From Providencia rettgeri (GTDB taxonomy: Bacteria; Pseudomonadota; Gammaproteobacteria; Enterobacterales; Enterobacteriaceae), in the NCBI GenBank assembly GCA_900455085.1, contig UGTZ01000001.1:4399501-4463500 (forward strand): a stretch of DNA of 64,000 nucleotides. Direction: 5' to 3'. Below, piece by piece: positions 17,285 through 27,789 of the stretch. The notes beneath the pieces are model-generated. The model was given only the letters and a program-made list of their open reading frames with translations. It did no database searches and was not told the DNA's origin. The position numbers were made by a program, and so were the translations under genes. Position 1 is the stretch's first letter. Each line of letters opens with the position of its first letter.

Positions 17285-19043
17285 ATGAAAACATTACACG
17301 ATTTTGACCCAAGAAAACGCGCCATGCACATGTACTTTAGTGGGTATCGCATTGCGCGTATTGCCGAGGCTCTCAAGGAAAAGGCCGCGACAATTCACAG
17401 TTGGAAACGCCGCGATAAGTGGGATGAAATCACCCCCCATTGATCGCGTGGAAATGACGCTGGAGATGCGACTTTGTACGCTATTGAGTAAAGAAAATAA
17501 AGAGGGTAAAGATTTTAAAGAAATTGACTTGCTTTACCGGCAGGTCGAACGACACGCCAAAATTCACAAGTATCAAAATGGTGGCAATGAGGTTGATTTG
17601 AACCCGAAACTGGCCAATCGCAATAAAGGTGAACGCCGCGCTCCTGAGAAGAATTTATTTAGCGAAGAGCAGATTGAAAAGCTGGAAGAAATCTTTCGTG
17701 AAAATATGTTTGAGTACCAGAAAGCATGGTACGGCGCCGGCCATAAGCACCGAATTCGCAACATCTTAAAATCACGCCAAATCGGGGCAACTTACTTTTT
17801 CGCTCGTGAAGCCTTTATGGATGCACTCATTACCGGTCGAAACCAAATATTTTTATCGGCGAGTAAAGCCCAAGCGCACGTATTCAAAGGCTACATTATT
17901 GATATGGCGCGAGAGGTTGATGTTGACTTAAAAGGTGATCCGATAGTTTTGCCTAATGGCGCAACACTGTATTTTCTGGGCACCAATGCCCGTACCGCGC
18001 AGAGTTACCACGGTAATTTGTATCTTGATGAGTATTTCTGGATACCCAAATTCCAAGAATTACGCAAAGTCGCCTCCGGTATGGCCATGCACAAAAAATG
18101 GCGTCAAACCTACTTTTCGACCCCATCCGCATTAACACACAGCGCGTATCCGTTCTGGTCTGGAAAGCTCTTTAATCGTGGTCGTCGTAAGGCCGATCAC
18201 GTTGAGGTCGATATCAGCCATCAAGCGTTAGTGAATGGCATGATGTGTGGGGATGGTCAGTGGCGGCAAATTGTCACGATTGAAGATGCCATGCGGGGCG
18301 GGTGTAATTTATTCGATATTGATCAACTCTATTTAGAATATAGCCCTGATGAATTCGAAAACTTGCTGATGTGTGAGTTTGTCGATGATATTGCATCCAT
18401 CTTTAATTTGCAGTTAATGCAAAAATGCATGGTGGACAGTTGGGAAATATGGGACGACGTTCAGCCGTTAATGATACGCCCCTATGCTTATCACCCTGTT
18501 TGGATTGGTTATGACCCCGCGAAAGGTACTCAAAACGGAGATAGTGCGGGTTGTGTGATTATTGCGCCACCGCTACACAAAGGCGGTAAGTTTCGCATAC
18601 TTGAGCATCATCAATGGCGTGGCATGGATTTTCGCGCGCAATCGGACGCGATAAAAGAACTCACCGAGCGTTACAACGTGCAATATATCGGGATTGATTC
18701 CACAGGTATTGGCCATGGTGTCCTGCAAAATGTGCGGGAATTTTTCCCTGCTGCAAAAGAATTTGTCTATAACCCTGCCTTAAAAAATGCATTGGTGCTT
18801 AAAGCTTATGACGTGATTAGCCATGACCGGTTGGAATATGACGCGGGTAGTAATGATATCACGCAATCTTTTATGGCCATTCGCCGTGCCACTACCGCCA
18901 GTGGTAACCGCCCAACTTATGAAGCTGACCGCAGCGAAGAAGCCAGCCACGCAGATTTAGCATGGGCAACCATGCACGCCCTTTATAACGAACCGATCAC
19001 CGGTGAAAATCACAATCAACATAATATCGTCGAGGTCTTTTAA
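17285..19043 (+). CDS. P: Terminase ATPase subunit gpP (frameshifted as assembled)
   Basis: The large terminase packages DNA with ATP. The true start is ATG 17285 (MKTLHDFDPRKRAMHMYFSG), whose N-terminal helix-turn-helix (YRIARIAEALKEKAATIHSW) is typical of P2 gpP. That frame stops after DEITPH because of a C6 run (17433-17438); removing one C joins DEITP to IDRVEMTLEMRL and gives 585 residues, near the P2 length. Downstream motifs: ATPase region ILKSRQIGATYFFAREA, Walker B-like GNLYLDEYFW, and nuclease-domain GYDPAKGTQNGDSAGCVI and IGIDSTGIGHGV. It overlaps Q by one base. Confidence 0.92.
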
Positions 19044-20080
19044 TGAGCCGTAAAAATAAAAAACGCCAATCACAAACACTGGCGCAAAAAACCGACAGCG
19101 CATCAATGGAAGCATTCACTTTCGGTGATCCAATCCCCGTACTTGATAAGCGTGAAATTTTTGATTATTTGGAATGTGTGCAAATTGATAATTACTATGA
19201 GCCGCCAATTAGTTTTAATGGCCTTGCGCGCACGTTCCGCGCAGCCCCACACCATAGCAGCGCAATTTATGTAAAACGTAATATTCTCACCAGTACCTTT
19301 ATTCCTAATAAATATTTAAGTCGTCAGACGTTTGATAGTTGGGCATTAGATTTTTTACTGTTTGGTAATGGGTATCTTGAAGAACGAAATAACCGTCTGG
19401 GGCAGTCGCTGAATTTTAAACATTCGCCGGCTAAGTTTACCCGCCGCGGTGTTGACTTAGAAACTTACTGGTTTGTGCAATATGGCTACGATATTAAACC
19501 GTATGAATTTCAAACGGGCAAAGTGTTTCATTTGATTGAGCCGGATATTAACCAAGAGTTATACGGCTTACCGGAATATCTCGCGGCAATCCCCTCTGTA
19601 CTCCTCAATGAGTCGGCAACACTATTTCGCCGCAAGTATTATCTCAATGGTTCGCATGCCGGTTATATTCTGTATATCAGTGATGCAGCACAGAAAACCG
19701 ATGATGTTGATAAAATTCGTGAAGCACTCAAAAGCAGTAAAGGACCAGGGAATTTTCGCAATTTATTTTTGTACGCACCAGGGGGAAAGAAAGACGGTAT
19801 CCAAACTATTCCACTTTCCGAAGCTGCCGCAAAAGATGAATTCCTCAATATCAAGAATGTGAGCCGAGACGATATGTTAGCGGCACACCGTGTGCCACCA
19901 CAAATCATGGGTATTATTCCTGAGAACGTGGGCGGCTTTGGTGATGTTGAGAAAGCGGCAAAGGTGTTTGTGCGTAATGAGTTGATGCCGTTACAAAGTA
20001 AAATGATGCAGCTTAATGATTGGTTTGGCGGGGAGATTGTTAAGTTTAATAAATACTCACTAGATTTAGACGATGAATAA
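19043..20080 (+). CDS. Q: Portal protein gpQ
   Basis: A 345-residue P2-type portal: YYEPPISFNGLARTFRAAPH, SPAKFTRRGVD, DINQELYGLPEYLAAIPS and HRVPPQIMGIIPENVGGFGD are conserved. It forms the dodecameric DNA channel at the head vertex. It starts at the last base of the P stop codon (TAATG) and is followed by a strong terminator and then the cos region. Confidence 0.96.
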   Translation: MSRKNKKRQSQTLAQKTDSASMEAFTFGDPIPVLDKREIFDYLECVQIDNYYEPPISFNGLARTFRAAPHHSSAIYVKRNILTSTFIPNKYLSRQTFDSWALDFLLFGNGYLEERNNRLGQSLNFKHSPAKFTRRGVDLETYWFVQYGYDIKPYEFQTGKVFHLIEPDINQELYGLPEYLAAIPSVLLNESATLFRRKYYLNGSHAGYILYISDAAQKTDDVDKIREALKSSKGPGNFRNLFLYAPGGKKDGIQTIPLSEAAAKDEFLNIKNVSRDDMLAAHRVPPQIMGIIPENVGGFGDVEKAAKVFVRNELMPLQSKMMQLNDWFGGEIVKFNKYSLDLDDE

Positions 20081-20102
20081 TATTACTCGTAAATTTAATG
20101 AT

Positions 20103-20129
20103 GCCGCCTTTTGAGGCGGTATTTTTTTT
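20103..20129 (+). terminator. Rho-independent terminator after Q
   Basis: GCCGCCT-TTTG-AGGCGGT stem followed by A and eight T residues, 22 bp after the Q stop. It ends the rightward P-Q late transcript. Confidence 0.9.
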
Positions 20130-20374
20130 GCCCGTAGGTAGGTGCTCTCGATGCCCTAAATAATAATAAGACCCCACTGTATTATACCAAACCTAGCTCA
20201 CCAAGACGAATCCGCAATAAATTGCCCCCAATCAAATAGCGATTTAAACGCACCACACGCCACCACAAAGCGTGCAAAAATAATTGCTATCTAGTTATGG
20301 AAATTTGATTTTAACGCCGTGACGGCTCGGAGATTTTGCGGACAGATAATTAACAATAAACACCTCGCCGCGCA

Positions 20375-20393
20375 ATCGTAGCCCCGCCACGCC
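20375..20393 (-). other. Putative cos site
   Basis: On the minus strand the 19-mer starts GGCGTGGCGGGGC. As I recall them, the 19-base cohesive ends of P2 and 186 begin GGCG[A/T]GGCGGGG, so this matches the 186 form for the first 12 bases. The position beside the portal end of the Q-P operon is that of cos in P2. A perfect 6-bp stem (GCGCCA-gtgg-TGGCGC, 20445-20460) lies next to it. The surrounding 20,130-20,627 has no convincing gene. Confidence 0.7.
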
Positions 20394-20627
20394 TGCCCAC
20401 TAAATAGGCCGGTTTTCATGCACCCGCAAGAGATCGTCTGAACCGCGCCAGTGGTGGCGCTTCGCACAGATAACGATCTTTTTTGATCTTGCGGATTTGG
20501 GCGGGAAATTGCAAAAGTACCTGAATATGTAAGAGAGGCGCCATATCAAACATTGTATTCACATAGTTTTATGTCATAGTTCCACATTAAAAAAATATAT
20601 GCTTGTTATGTTATGGCGACATCCACT

Positions 20628-23291
20628 TTAATTTATTTCAACAATGCTTAAAGATACTCTTTTGCCTACGGAATCAATATCATTATCGATTCTTACTGTT
20701 ATTTCTTGGTTTTTCCTATATTTTCTCATGTAATCTTCAGGACATTTAGCTTTATAGATTAACCCAGTTATGTCGCCTTGTTCTGATAGTTTGACAAAAA
20801 TACCATATTTATCATGAACACTTTTAATTATACCTTTTATAGTATCACCAACATGATTTTTTGATTCAAACTCAGTCCATAGTGGATCTTTTAAACTTTC
20901 ATTAAAGCGTTCAACATACTCTTTAGATGCATTAAAATCAGATAATACAGAGAACTCGTTATCACTTAAAATATGGCTAGCTAAAGAATCATGCTTATCT
21001 TGCCATTCCGATAAATAATCCATTATCAACTTTGCATTTTTAGCTACGATTTCCTTATCATAAAGGCTTCCTTTTTCCCCCATGGCACTAGCAATTTCTT
21101 TTGCGACGGCGTCTGAGTCATAATCAGTATCTTCAGAAATAGCAGCAAGGTAATTAATATTTGATACCATGTCTAAATGAACGAATCCTGTCGATGTTAT
21201 TTTTAATAAATCATTCTCATCAACAATATCTGTTGTAAAGCGCTCTGATTCTAAACAGAAGCCCTTTATTAGATAATTAACTTCTCTAAATATTACATCT
21301 TCGGATATACCATATTTAGCTATGCTTTCCGTTAAATCTCTAACAGAAAAATAACCTCTATATCCTGATGTACCTACGGATGAGTATTTATCATGAAACC
21401 ATTTAAGAATAATATATCGAGTAAAATAATTAGGAGTTGTATCACTTGTTGTTATTGCAAATAGATTTTTCAAATATGAGGTATCACTTTTGTAAAATCT
21501 TTTATTCATGCGAAGGAGAACCCTAGTTATTATATATAAAGGTAAAGAATAACTTCCTTTTTGTTGCCTTATTTTTAAAATTTCGCCACTGGTTATATGG
21601 CCACTAGTGCAAAATTCCATAAATATTTCTAAAGCTCTTCTGATATTCTTTCCAGCAAGCCCAACAATAATACGTCTTATTTCTTTATCATAAATAAAAA
21701 TTGCTCTAACTATAGATGTTAAATATATTGATTCCTCATCTCGGCCACACTCAACAGATATACCGTTACCTAGGTCATACTGAATTTTATTATTAGATTT
21801 AGCGCCCATTTTGTTTAGTATTAACTGTACTCGTGATAATAAAACCTCTTGGAACATTGGTGGTTCAATTTTAAACACCATATCTTTGATTGCTGTATCT
21901 AGAGGTGGTCGATTCCTATGATTGTCATATGTTTCATCACGTAGTGGCAGCATGATTAATACTCTAAATTCATTTTGTAACCATTGTGCTACTTCGAACA
22001 TTAATAACTGTTCATCTCTAGTCCGTTTGTCACAATTATCTAATACAACTATTATTAATTTACTTCTCTCAGAACCCAAATACCTCGTATAACATGATGT
22101 TTTTTTATTTAGATTTGATTCATTTTCTTTAATTATATTAAATAGTTCCCTATTTCTCTCATTTTCATCACTCAGTAATGCACCTAACCCCTTATTAAAG
22201 CTGTTTATTTCTACTGAATAAATTCTTCTCATTATATCTAGACTTTCAAAGTCTATTTCTGAATGAAGATTTTTTAGTTCATTAATTATTCTTTCTCTAA
22301 CCCAGTCATATATCTCATCTTTATTTACGGGTGAGTTATTCATATTAATTCTAACCCATAAAGTTTCTTTTTTTATGTCCTCTGGTATGACTTTTTCTAT
22401 TAAATGGTCTATAAACGTTGTTTTACCTGAACCAACACTACCTATGAGAAGAATTATTTTACCTTCTAACTCTCTTCTCTTTTTTAAACCATTCACTAAT
22501 TCGTGAGGGTTTTTTAAATCATTAATTACTGTTCCATCTAAAGAGTAATCTATAACGCGGTTATTTATTACATTATTAATTGGGTCAAAATACCTTTTAT
22601 TTTTAGTTGAAGATATATAACCATTAATTGCAATAAACTTTCTATCTTCAACACTATTTGGATTAAAAATATGTCTATATTGAGATATTAATTTATCACC
22701 AAATGAATTAAAACCAATTTCTTCATTTTGGATTCGCTCTCCACCAACATACCTTAATGGTCGAAAATAAACCTGTGGAAATAATTTTTTATTAATGATT
22801 TCAACATCTTTTAATAACGATGAGCGTTTTAAAAAATCAATCAGTTGTGCGAAATTTTCACTAAATGAGCTAGATTCAGTTACTTCAACCTCAATATTAT
22901 CTGAATCCCAGTAACCCAGTAACCATGTATTCCCATCAGTAGCTACTAATTTAGTGAGAGGATTTATATTATTTGGGTACTGAGCATTAATTTCTGATGC
23001 ATAAAGCCTAGCCTCACTAAATGCCTCCTGAAGATCTTCATTTGGTTTTTTAACCTCAATTACTACAACAGGTAACCCATTGATTCCAATTACATAATCA
23101 GGGTAGTGATTTTTTTTATTAGCTCTTTTTTTTATCAGCATCCCCCTTACATTATGTTTAGTAAGTATATCTTCTGTTTTTAAACCTAGTCCATCAGGTG
23201 GGGCCTTAGTTAGAAGGGTATATACATCATGCTGTTCTACATCACTTTCCGTTACAATATTTGTATCTATTAACAAATTTTTCTCGGTCAT
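20628..23291 (-). CDS. Large accessory protein: PD-(D/E)XK-like nuclease, P-loop ATPase and S1 domain; candidate anti-phage gene
   Basis: The 887-residue protein has three visible parts. Residues about 25-150 resemble the N-terminal nuclease domain of type I restriction HsdR proteins: Asp65 in NHYPDYVIGI, then VVVIEVKK with Glu79 and Lys81, a D...ExK active site. Residues about 210-560 hold a P-loop NTPase: Walker A GSVGSGKTT (284-292) and Walker B LIIVVLDNCDKR (412-423), reminiscent of STAND/KAP ATPases. Residues about 815-887 form an S1 RNA-binding domain (VGDTIKGIIKSVHDKYGIFV ... SVGKRVSLSI). It is strongly AT-rich relative to phage neighbours and occupies the tin/old slot of P2 between A and cos. 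A defence role is inferred; no helicase or methylase partner is present. Confidence 0.8.
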   Translation of the reverse strand: MTEKNLLIDTNIVTESDVEQHDVYTLLTKAPPDGLGLKTEDILTKHNVRGMLIKKRANKKNHYPDYVIGINGLPVVVIEVKKPNEDLQEAFSEARLYASEINAQYPNNINPLTKLVATDGNTWLLGYWDSDNIEVEVTESSSFSENFAQLIDFLKRSSLLKDVEIINKKLFPQVYFRPLRYVGGERIQNEEIGFNSFGDKLISQYRHIFNPNSVEDRKFIAINGYISSTKNKRYFDPINNVINNRVIDYSLDGTVINDLKNPHELVNGLKKRRELEGKIILLIGSVGSGKTTFIDHLIEKVIPEDIKKETLWVRINMNNSPVNKDEIYDWVRERIINELKNLHSEIDFESLDIMRRIYSVEINSFNKGLGALLSDENERNRELFNIIKENESNLNKKTSCYTRYLGSERSKLIIVVLDNCDKRTRDEQLLMFEVAQWLQNEFRVLIMLPLRDETYDNHRNRPPLDTAIKDMVFKIEPPMFQEVLLSRVQLILNKMGAKSNNKIQYDLGNGISVECGRDEESIYLTSIVRAIFIYDKEIRRIIVGLAGKNIRRALEIFMEFCTSGHITSGEILKIRQQKGSYSLPLYIITRVLLRMNKRFYKSDTSYLKNLFAITTSDTTPNYFTRYIILKWFHDKYSSVGTSGYRGYFSVRDLTESIAKYGISEDVIFREVNYLIKGFCLESERFTTDIVDENDLLKITSTGFVHLDMVSNINYLAAISEDTDYDSDAVAKEIASAMGEKGSLYDKEIVAKNAKLIMDYLSEWQDKHDSLASHILSDNEFSVLSDFNASKEYVERFNESLKDPLWTEFESKNHVGDTIKGIIKSVHDKYGIFVKLSEQGDITGLIYKAKCPEDYMRKYRKNQEITVRIDNDIDSVGKRVSLSIVEIN

Positions 23292-23309
23292 TAGATTAGC
23301 TCCAAAGCA

Positions 23310-23333
23310 AATAGCGCACTTATGTGCGCTATT
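23310..23333 (-). promoter_or_regulatory. Perfect inverted repeat in the leader of the 887-codon gene
   Basis: AATAGCGCAC-ttat-GTGCGCTATT is a perfect 10-bp stem with a 4-base loop, 19 bp upstream of the ATG at 23291. On the gene strand it is followed by TTTGCTTT and the ribosome site TTTGGAG. It could be an operator or a leaky attenuator. Confidence 0.5.
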
Positions 23334-23741
23334 CTAGCTATTTCACTAATAAATACACCTGATTATTTATACATACTATATATAGTGGTATAGTCGGATT
23401 ATTACATACTACATATATTCATTAAGTATATTATACCATTTTTTATAATCCAAAGTGATTAGTTAACAGTTACTTAGAGTTATTTGACTTAAGGCTAAAA
23501 AAATTATTTTTAAAATAAAAGTCTGGTAAACTTAGTAAAAAAAAAAGCATTAGTCAACCTTTTTATGCACTGTTACTAATAATTTAGATATATATCACTA
23601 TAGAGATAAATTAAACTAACTTATTGATAATTAGAACATATGTTATTTTGTTATCTATCATAAATTAATTTAATGATTTTATGATTCTTACAGTAAATAT
23701 AAATACCAACAGATATCATAATGTAAACATGTTGTGAGTTT
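23334..23741. other. AT-rich gene-free stretch upstream of the accessory gene
   Basis: About 400 bp with no plausible coding frame. An extended -10-like sequence (TGGTATAAT on the minus strand, -10 at 23430-23435) could start transcription of the 887-codon gene with a leader of about 130 bases, but its -35 match is poor. It also holds an A-rich run near 23540. I see no terminator for gene A in it. Confidence 0.4.
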
Positions 23742-26148
23742 TTATTTAGTTAGTTTCTGATTTATCATTTTATTAATTTTCTCTATTGCAGTGAAATAGC
23801 GTTGCTTATATTTTTCATTAATTGCCTTTTTTTGTGCCTTCAACTCTCTCTGTTTCTGTTCTTTTCCATCTCTGCTTAAACTCAATCTCAATCGCCCTCC
23901 GTCAACTTTTATAAAATACAGTCCATTACTTACACCTAAACCGTTAATGAACATGGTTTTAATTTGTGGAATATCGAAATGAATGCCGACTTCATTAGCA
24001 AAAGTGACTATTTCAGACTGAGTTCCTTTATCACTCTCACTTAATTCAATGTTTGAAATCTGTCTTTGTTGGTTTTCATGCGATATTTCGCTCTCTGCTG
24101 CGTTCTGTGCGTTTGTTTCTATAAATGCAAAACCGTATTCCTTGATGTTGCATACTTCACCTGAGCCGTGCTCAGGCTCGTAAAATTGCACATCTGATAG
24201 ATTGGATGTGATCCGCGATCTACAGTTATTGACAGGACTCCGAGGCGCTCCGCTGTCGCTTCTTAAAAGATTAAGGTCAACGTCAACGGCGCTCTTCTTG
24301 ACGATTTGATACTTTCTGTCACGCGTTTTAATGACTGGAGTGCCAGCTTTTAATTGGTTGTAGATACCAACAACTTTCTGAACATCTTCACCGTAGACAT
24401 TTACATCACTGATCTCACGAGCCACGCGTATCGTTTCTTCACTCCGGCGAATGCATGGGCCACCTTGTGACATCACATATTCAAAGAAATCACCGCTATC
24501 TGCTGCCGCACGTACGCGCTCTGCAACTTCGCCAAGCTGATCAGCAATAGAAACACCACGCAAACAAGAACGACGACACTCTCGATAAGCGCCTTTTGAT
24601 GGGAGTTTATAGAAATGAAATTGTGGTATACGCCAAGTCGAAGCCCACGCAGTAACAGCCGCCGCCATACTTTTTAAATCTTTACCGGTTTCGTGGTCTA
24701 TCTCACCATCAAGGGCGTAACCGTCGATATTTTTAGCGATATATTTTGCGATATAGCCTACTGCACCACCGCGGTTCATGTGTTTACATTCAAAACGGTA
24801 TTTATGTGCGCCGGCCTCGTCACCATCTTCTTTTAATGCACGCTTGCGCATAATATCAATGGCATCAGCCCTGCTTGCCTTATCAACAAAAAGTAGCATG
24901 TGCCAATGTGGTGTACCGTCATGATGCGGTTCGACAACCCCGAACACCATAAACATTAATGTTATTATCATTAAATGCCGAACGAATACGCGACCAAACT
25001 TTGACTAAGTACTGTTGCCCGTCCTTTGGTGTGTAGGCCTCATTTTTCCATTTGCTGTTAAGTACTGCGATCACGTCTTTTTTGCGTTTACGTAGCTTTG
25101 TTGGGTGATATTTTGACGGGCAAGTCATAGTGATAAACATTCCAATATCACCGCGTTCTTTCGCTACGCGTTCAATCCCCGCCATTTGAGCCATAAGTTC
25201 CATGCGGCGAATTTCAGGATTTGAAACACTCGCCATCACTTTATCGAACAGATCAAAGCGTTCACCGGTTTCAACATCCTGAATATCCATGCCTTGTAGG
25301 TATTGCATATTAGACAAACGCTGCGCTTGCACTGCGCGAATAGCCTGTTTACTAGCGTATGGGTTGCGATTCTGGCAAACATCCATATTGGCAATCATTA
25401 AGGCTTCTAGCCATTGAGTGCGATGGGCTTTTAACTTCCGACACCAAAAGTCCGCATTAACCAAGCGCTGTACAGCCGCTATCACTTTTCTAATTTCTAG
25501 ATTTTGTTTACCTTTGCCTTTTTTGCGATTTTTCAAAACTCGGCAGTAGGCTTTATAATGAAGCGGGGCAACATGTAGCCCTTTCACCAACTCAGCCAAA
25601 CGCGCGTAAATTTCTGTTTGTATTGAATCTTGATAGATAACTTCACGCTCACCGTTATTCTGTTCTGTAAACTTATCGCAATAGATTTCATACAAATTAG
25701 AGAAACCAACAGCAATAATTTCAGCCAGCTTTTTCACCGATTTATCATTCAAATCAAACAACCGGTTATATTGGCTAACATCAGGCGATAAACGAGTTGA
25801 TATTGTTAATAATGCTTTTGTTTCAATTTCATAACGTGCATTGATAACAAGCAATCTTTGCCATATCTGCTGATGGAAACGGTAATATAAAAAGTCGTAG
25901 GCTTTACGTAGCCCACTTTCTTTTAATAAATTGTCATAGTGTTTTTGATAGCGATAGCGCAGAACACGCGGCAAGGTTTGAATATCACTTAAAATCGCTT
26001 GCCCCTGAACAATTTGTTCACGGGTAAGCGGTCTTTCTATATCAGATTTATAGTAATCATTATCTTTTGGCTTATTCCACGGATAGGGAAATACCATATC
26101 CGCGGTATAAGTCAGCGGTAACGTGGTGAAATCTAATACCTTAGACAT
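23742..26148 (-). CDS. A: Replication initiation endonuclease gpA (frameshifted as assembled)
   Basis: P2-type gpA is a rolling-circle HUH endonuclease that nicks its own gene to start replication. The N-terminal frame (26148 to 24919) includes GDIGMFITMTCPSKYHP. It breaks at a CCCC run (24938-24941); deleting one base joins NVYGVR to VVEPHHDGTPHWHMLLF, restoring the HUH motif. The next motif VGYIAKYIAKNIDGY supplies two Tyr residues separated by three, as in gpA. Corrected length is 801, slightly above P2 (761), with a long Lys/Glu-rich tail. The phage origin should lie within this gene. Confidence 0.92.
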
Positions 26149-26464
26149 TAAGCGCCCCGCCTAATGTTTCTGGTCGTAATGCGTTGATGGCCGTTTCACA
26201 GCGGCGAGAAATGATATCAACTGTTTTACGGTAAACATCTAATGATTTGATGCCTTTACCTTTAACACGGTTAACATGATAAGACGTTAATTCAATCGCA
26301 AGTAGCCACGGATCTGAATGGCAACAAACCAACTCATAGCAACGAGCCATTTTATTGATTTGCAATAGTCGCCATTGAACCGCTTTAGAATCTTCGTCAA
26401 CATGACGTTGAATAGCAAAAGCGGTCCCGCTGATGTATACGCCGTCTTTAGGGTCGAGAATCAT
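26141..26464 (-). CDS. Hypothetical phage early protein
   Basis: A 107-residue protein that I cannot name. It is probably soluble and helical (AVQWRLLQINKMARCYELVC), with several Cys residues. It overlaps the A start by eight bases and shares one base with the dam stop (TAATG), so it belongs to the early replication operon. Related small genes of unknown function precede A in many P2-like phages. Confidence 0.75.
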   Translation of the reverse strand: MILDPKDGVYISGTAFAIQRHVDEDSKAVQWRLLQINKMARCYELVCCHSDPWLLAIELTSYHVNRVKGKGIKSLDVYRKTVDIISRRCETAINALRPETLGGALNV

Positions 26465-27276
26465 TAATTAACCCCCGCTAAAACAGCAATAATTTCTTTA
26501 GCCGGCATTCTCTTTCCATTACCAGCAATGGTGCGCGGTGCTTCGATTTCATGGATAGTAAAGCCTAGGTCAGCATAAAGCGCCTTTGCTTCTGGTGAAT
26601 TAGAAACGGTGATCGGGTTACCTTGGATATCATTAATATCTTTTAGAGCAATTGCTAATGCTTCGTGGTCTGCATCGGTAAAGCCGGCTGTGTGATATTG
26701 AGTAAAGTTATTACCCATGTATGGCGGGTCGCAATAAACGCCGTCATTGTCTTCAACTAATGAAAGTGTGTCTTGCCATTCAAGGCAAACTATATCGGCA
26801 AGTTGCGCTTTCTTCTCGAAAGCAATTATTTCTTTTTCAGGAAAGTAAGGTTTTTTATATTTTCCGAAAGGAACATTGAATCCGCCTTTTTGGTTATAGC
26901 GGCATAACCCATTGTAGCAATGGCGGTTTAATATCAAAAAGTCAGCGGCTCTATTGTATACATGTTGATTAGAATCACAGTTAAATCTATCTCGAACTGA
27001 ATTATAGATTTCTCTTTTATTGAATCTTTCCCAGCAAAATGATAACGACTCAAAAAAATCTTCTATAGGGTCTGAGATGCAGTGATATAGTCCAATTAAA
27101 TCAGGGTTAGCGTCAGCAATTAAATACTGCTCATAGTCAGTATTCATCATCACAGCGCATGAGCCTGCGAACGGCTCGACTAAGCGTTTAGTTTTTGGTA
27201 AGTGTGGGCGTAATTGCTCCATGATACGAACTTTAGAGCCAGCCCACTTGAGGATAGTTTTATTTGATTTAGCCAC
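26464..27276 (-). CDS. dam: Phage DNA adenine methylase (Dam family)
   Basis: The product transfers methyl groups to adenine N6. Motifs are clear: SAM-binding ILKWAGSK and LVEPFAGSCAVM (D12-class motif I), NRHCYNGLCRYN, and the catalytic DPPY in GVYCDPPYMG. Length about 270 fits Dam. I choose the GTG at 27276 (start VAKSNKTILKW) because GAGGAT precedes it and it overlaps the upstream stop; a TTG at 27291 would add five residues. It probably modifies GATC sites to protect phage DNA from host restriction or alter regulation. Confidence 0.93.
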   Translation of the reverse strand: MAKSNKTILKWAGSKVRIMEQLRPHLPKTKRLVEPFAGSCAVMMNTDYEQYLIADANPDLIGLYHCISDPIEDFFESLSFCWERFNKREIYNSVRDRFNCDSNQHVYNRAADFLILNRHCYNGLCRYNQKGGFNVPFGKYKKPYFPEKEIIAFEKKAQLADIVCLEWQDTLSLVEDNDGVYCDPPYMGNNFTQYHTAGFTDADHEALAIALKDINDIQGNPITVSNSPEAKALYADLGFTIHEIEAPRTIAGNGKRMPAKEIIAVLAGVN

Positions 27277-27565
27277 GATAATTATCCTCAATTCGAATAA
27301 CTGAAAATGAAATCATCACAAAAGGAGGTAATGCCCTTAACTCTGGGTAAACCTCATTAATTTTTGTGATATCAGTGATGAGACATGAGATAGCATTGCC
27401 GGTGTAACTGGCATAAGGTCTATTGATTGAATTGAATTCACGTAAAAATAGTTCATCACCTACCTGAAAATCTCTATCAGCACGGCGAAACTCGGCTGTT
27501 TTCAAACCATCTTGAACGAGATGAAAGTAATGAGGAGCTAGCTTGAGCTCATGTTTTCTTTTCAT
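27269..27565 (-). CDS. DUF3850 (ASCH-like) domain protein
   Basis: A 98-residue protein with the DUF3850 pattern: HELKLAPHYFHLVQDGLKTA, EFRRADRDFQVGDELFLREF and ISFSVIRIED. This small ASCH/PUA-like fold occurs in many phages and may bind RNA; its role here is unknown. The ATG at 27565 follows GGAG; a GTG at 27571 is also possible and overlaps the preceding stop. It lies in the early operon between dam and a zinc-finger gene. Confidence 0.85.
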   Translation of the reverse strand: MKRKHELKLAPHYFHLVQDGLKTAEFRRADRDFQVGDELFLREFNSINRPYASYTGNAISCLITDITKINEVYPELRALPPFVMISFSVIRIEDNYRG

Positions 27566-27567
27566 CG

Positions 27568-27789
27568 TCACACGCTCCGATAATGTTTACTTTTAAGCTC
27601 AAAAATCGTTTGGCAATCAATGCAGCGAGTGCAACCCTGTGATGCAATGCGGCGTGCTTCTGAAATAGGCTTGTCGCAGTCTTCACATTCAAAAGCGGAA
27701 ACACTGACTAAACGATTAGTAATGGTTTTGATTTGTTGCTCACGCATGAGCATTTCGTGGTCACTGGCGCGGTCAATTTCTTTAGACAT
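27568..27789 (-). CDS. TraR/DksA-type C4 zinc finger protein
   Basis: The 73-residue protein has CEDCDKPISEARR followed by GCTRCIDCQ, the four-Cys zinc finger of DksA/TraR proteins, after a short helical N-terminus. Such short versions (P2 orf82/83 area) resemble TraR, which acts on RNA polymerase through the secondary channel. It overlaps both neighbours by a few bases, indicating one early transcript. Confidence 0.9.
   Translation of the reverse strand: MSKEIDRASDHEMLMREQQIKTITNRLVSVSAFECEDCDKPISEARRIASQGCTRCIDCQTIFELKSKHYRSV

Noticed and set aside
17304..17450. N-terminus of the uninterrupted terminase frame starting at 17304
   Set aside because: The sequence from 17304 to the C6 run is the wrong frame; the family N-terminus is read from 17285.
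20132..20627. A small gene or ncRNA in the cos region
   Set aside because: No frame with a ribosome site and no conserved RNA features that I could recognise; hairpins fit a packaging region.
23334..23741. Retron or ncRNA partner for the 887-codon protein
   Set aside because: No reverse transcriptase in the protein and no msr/msd-like paired repeats in the leader.
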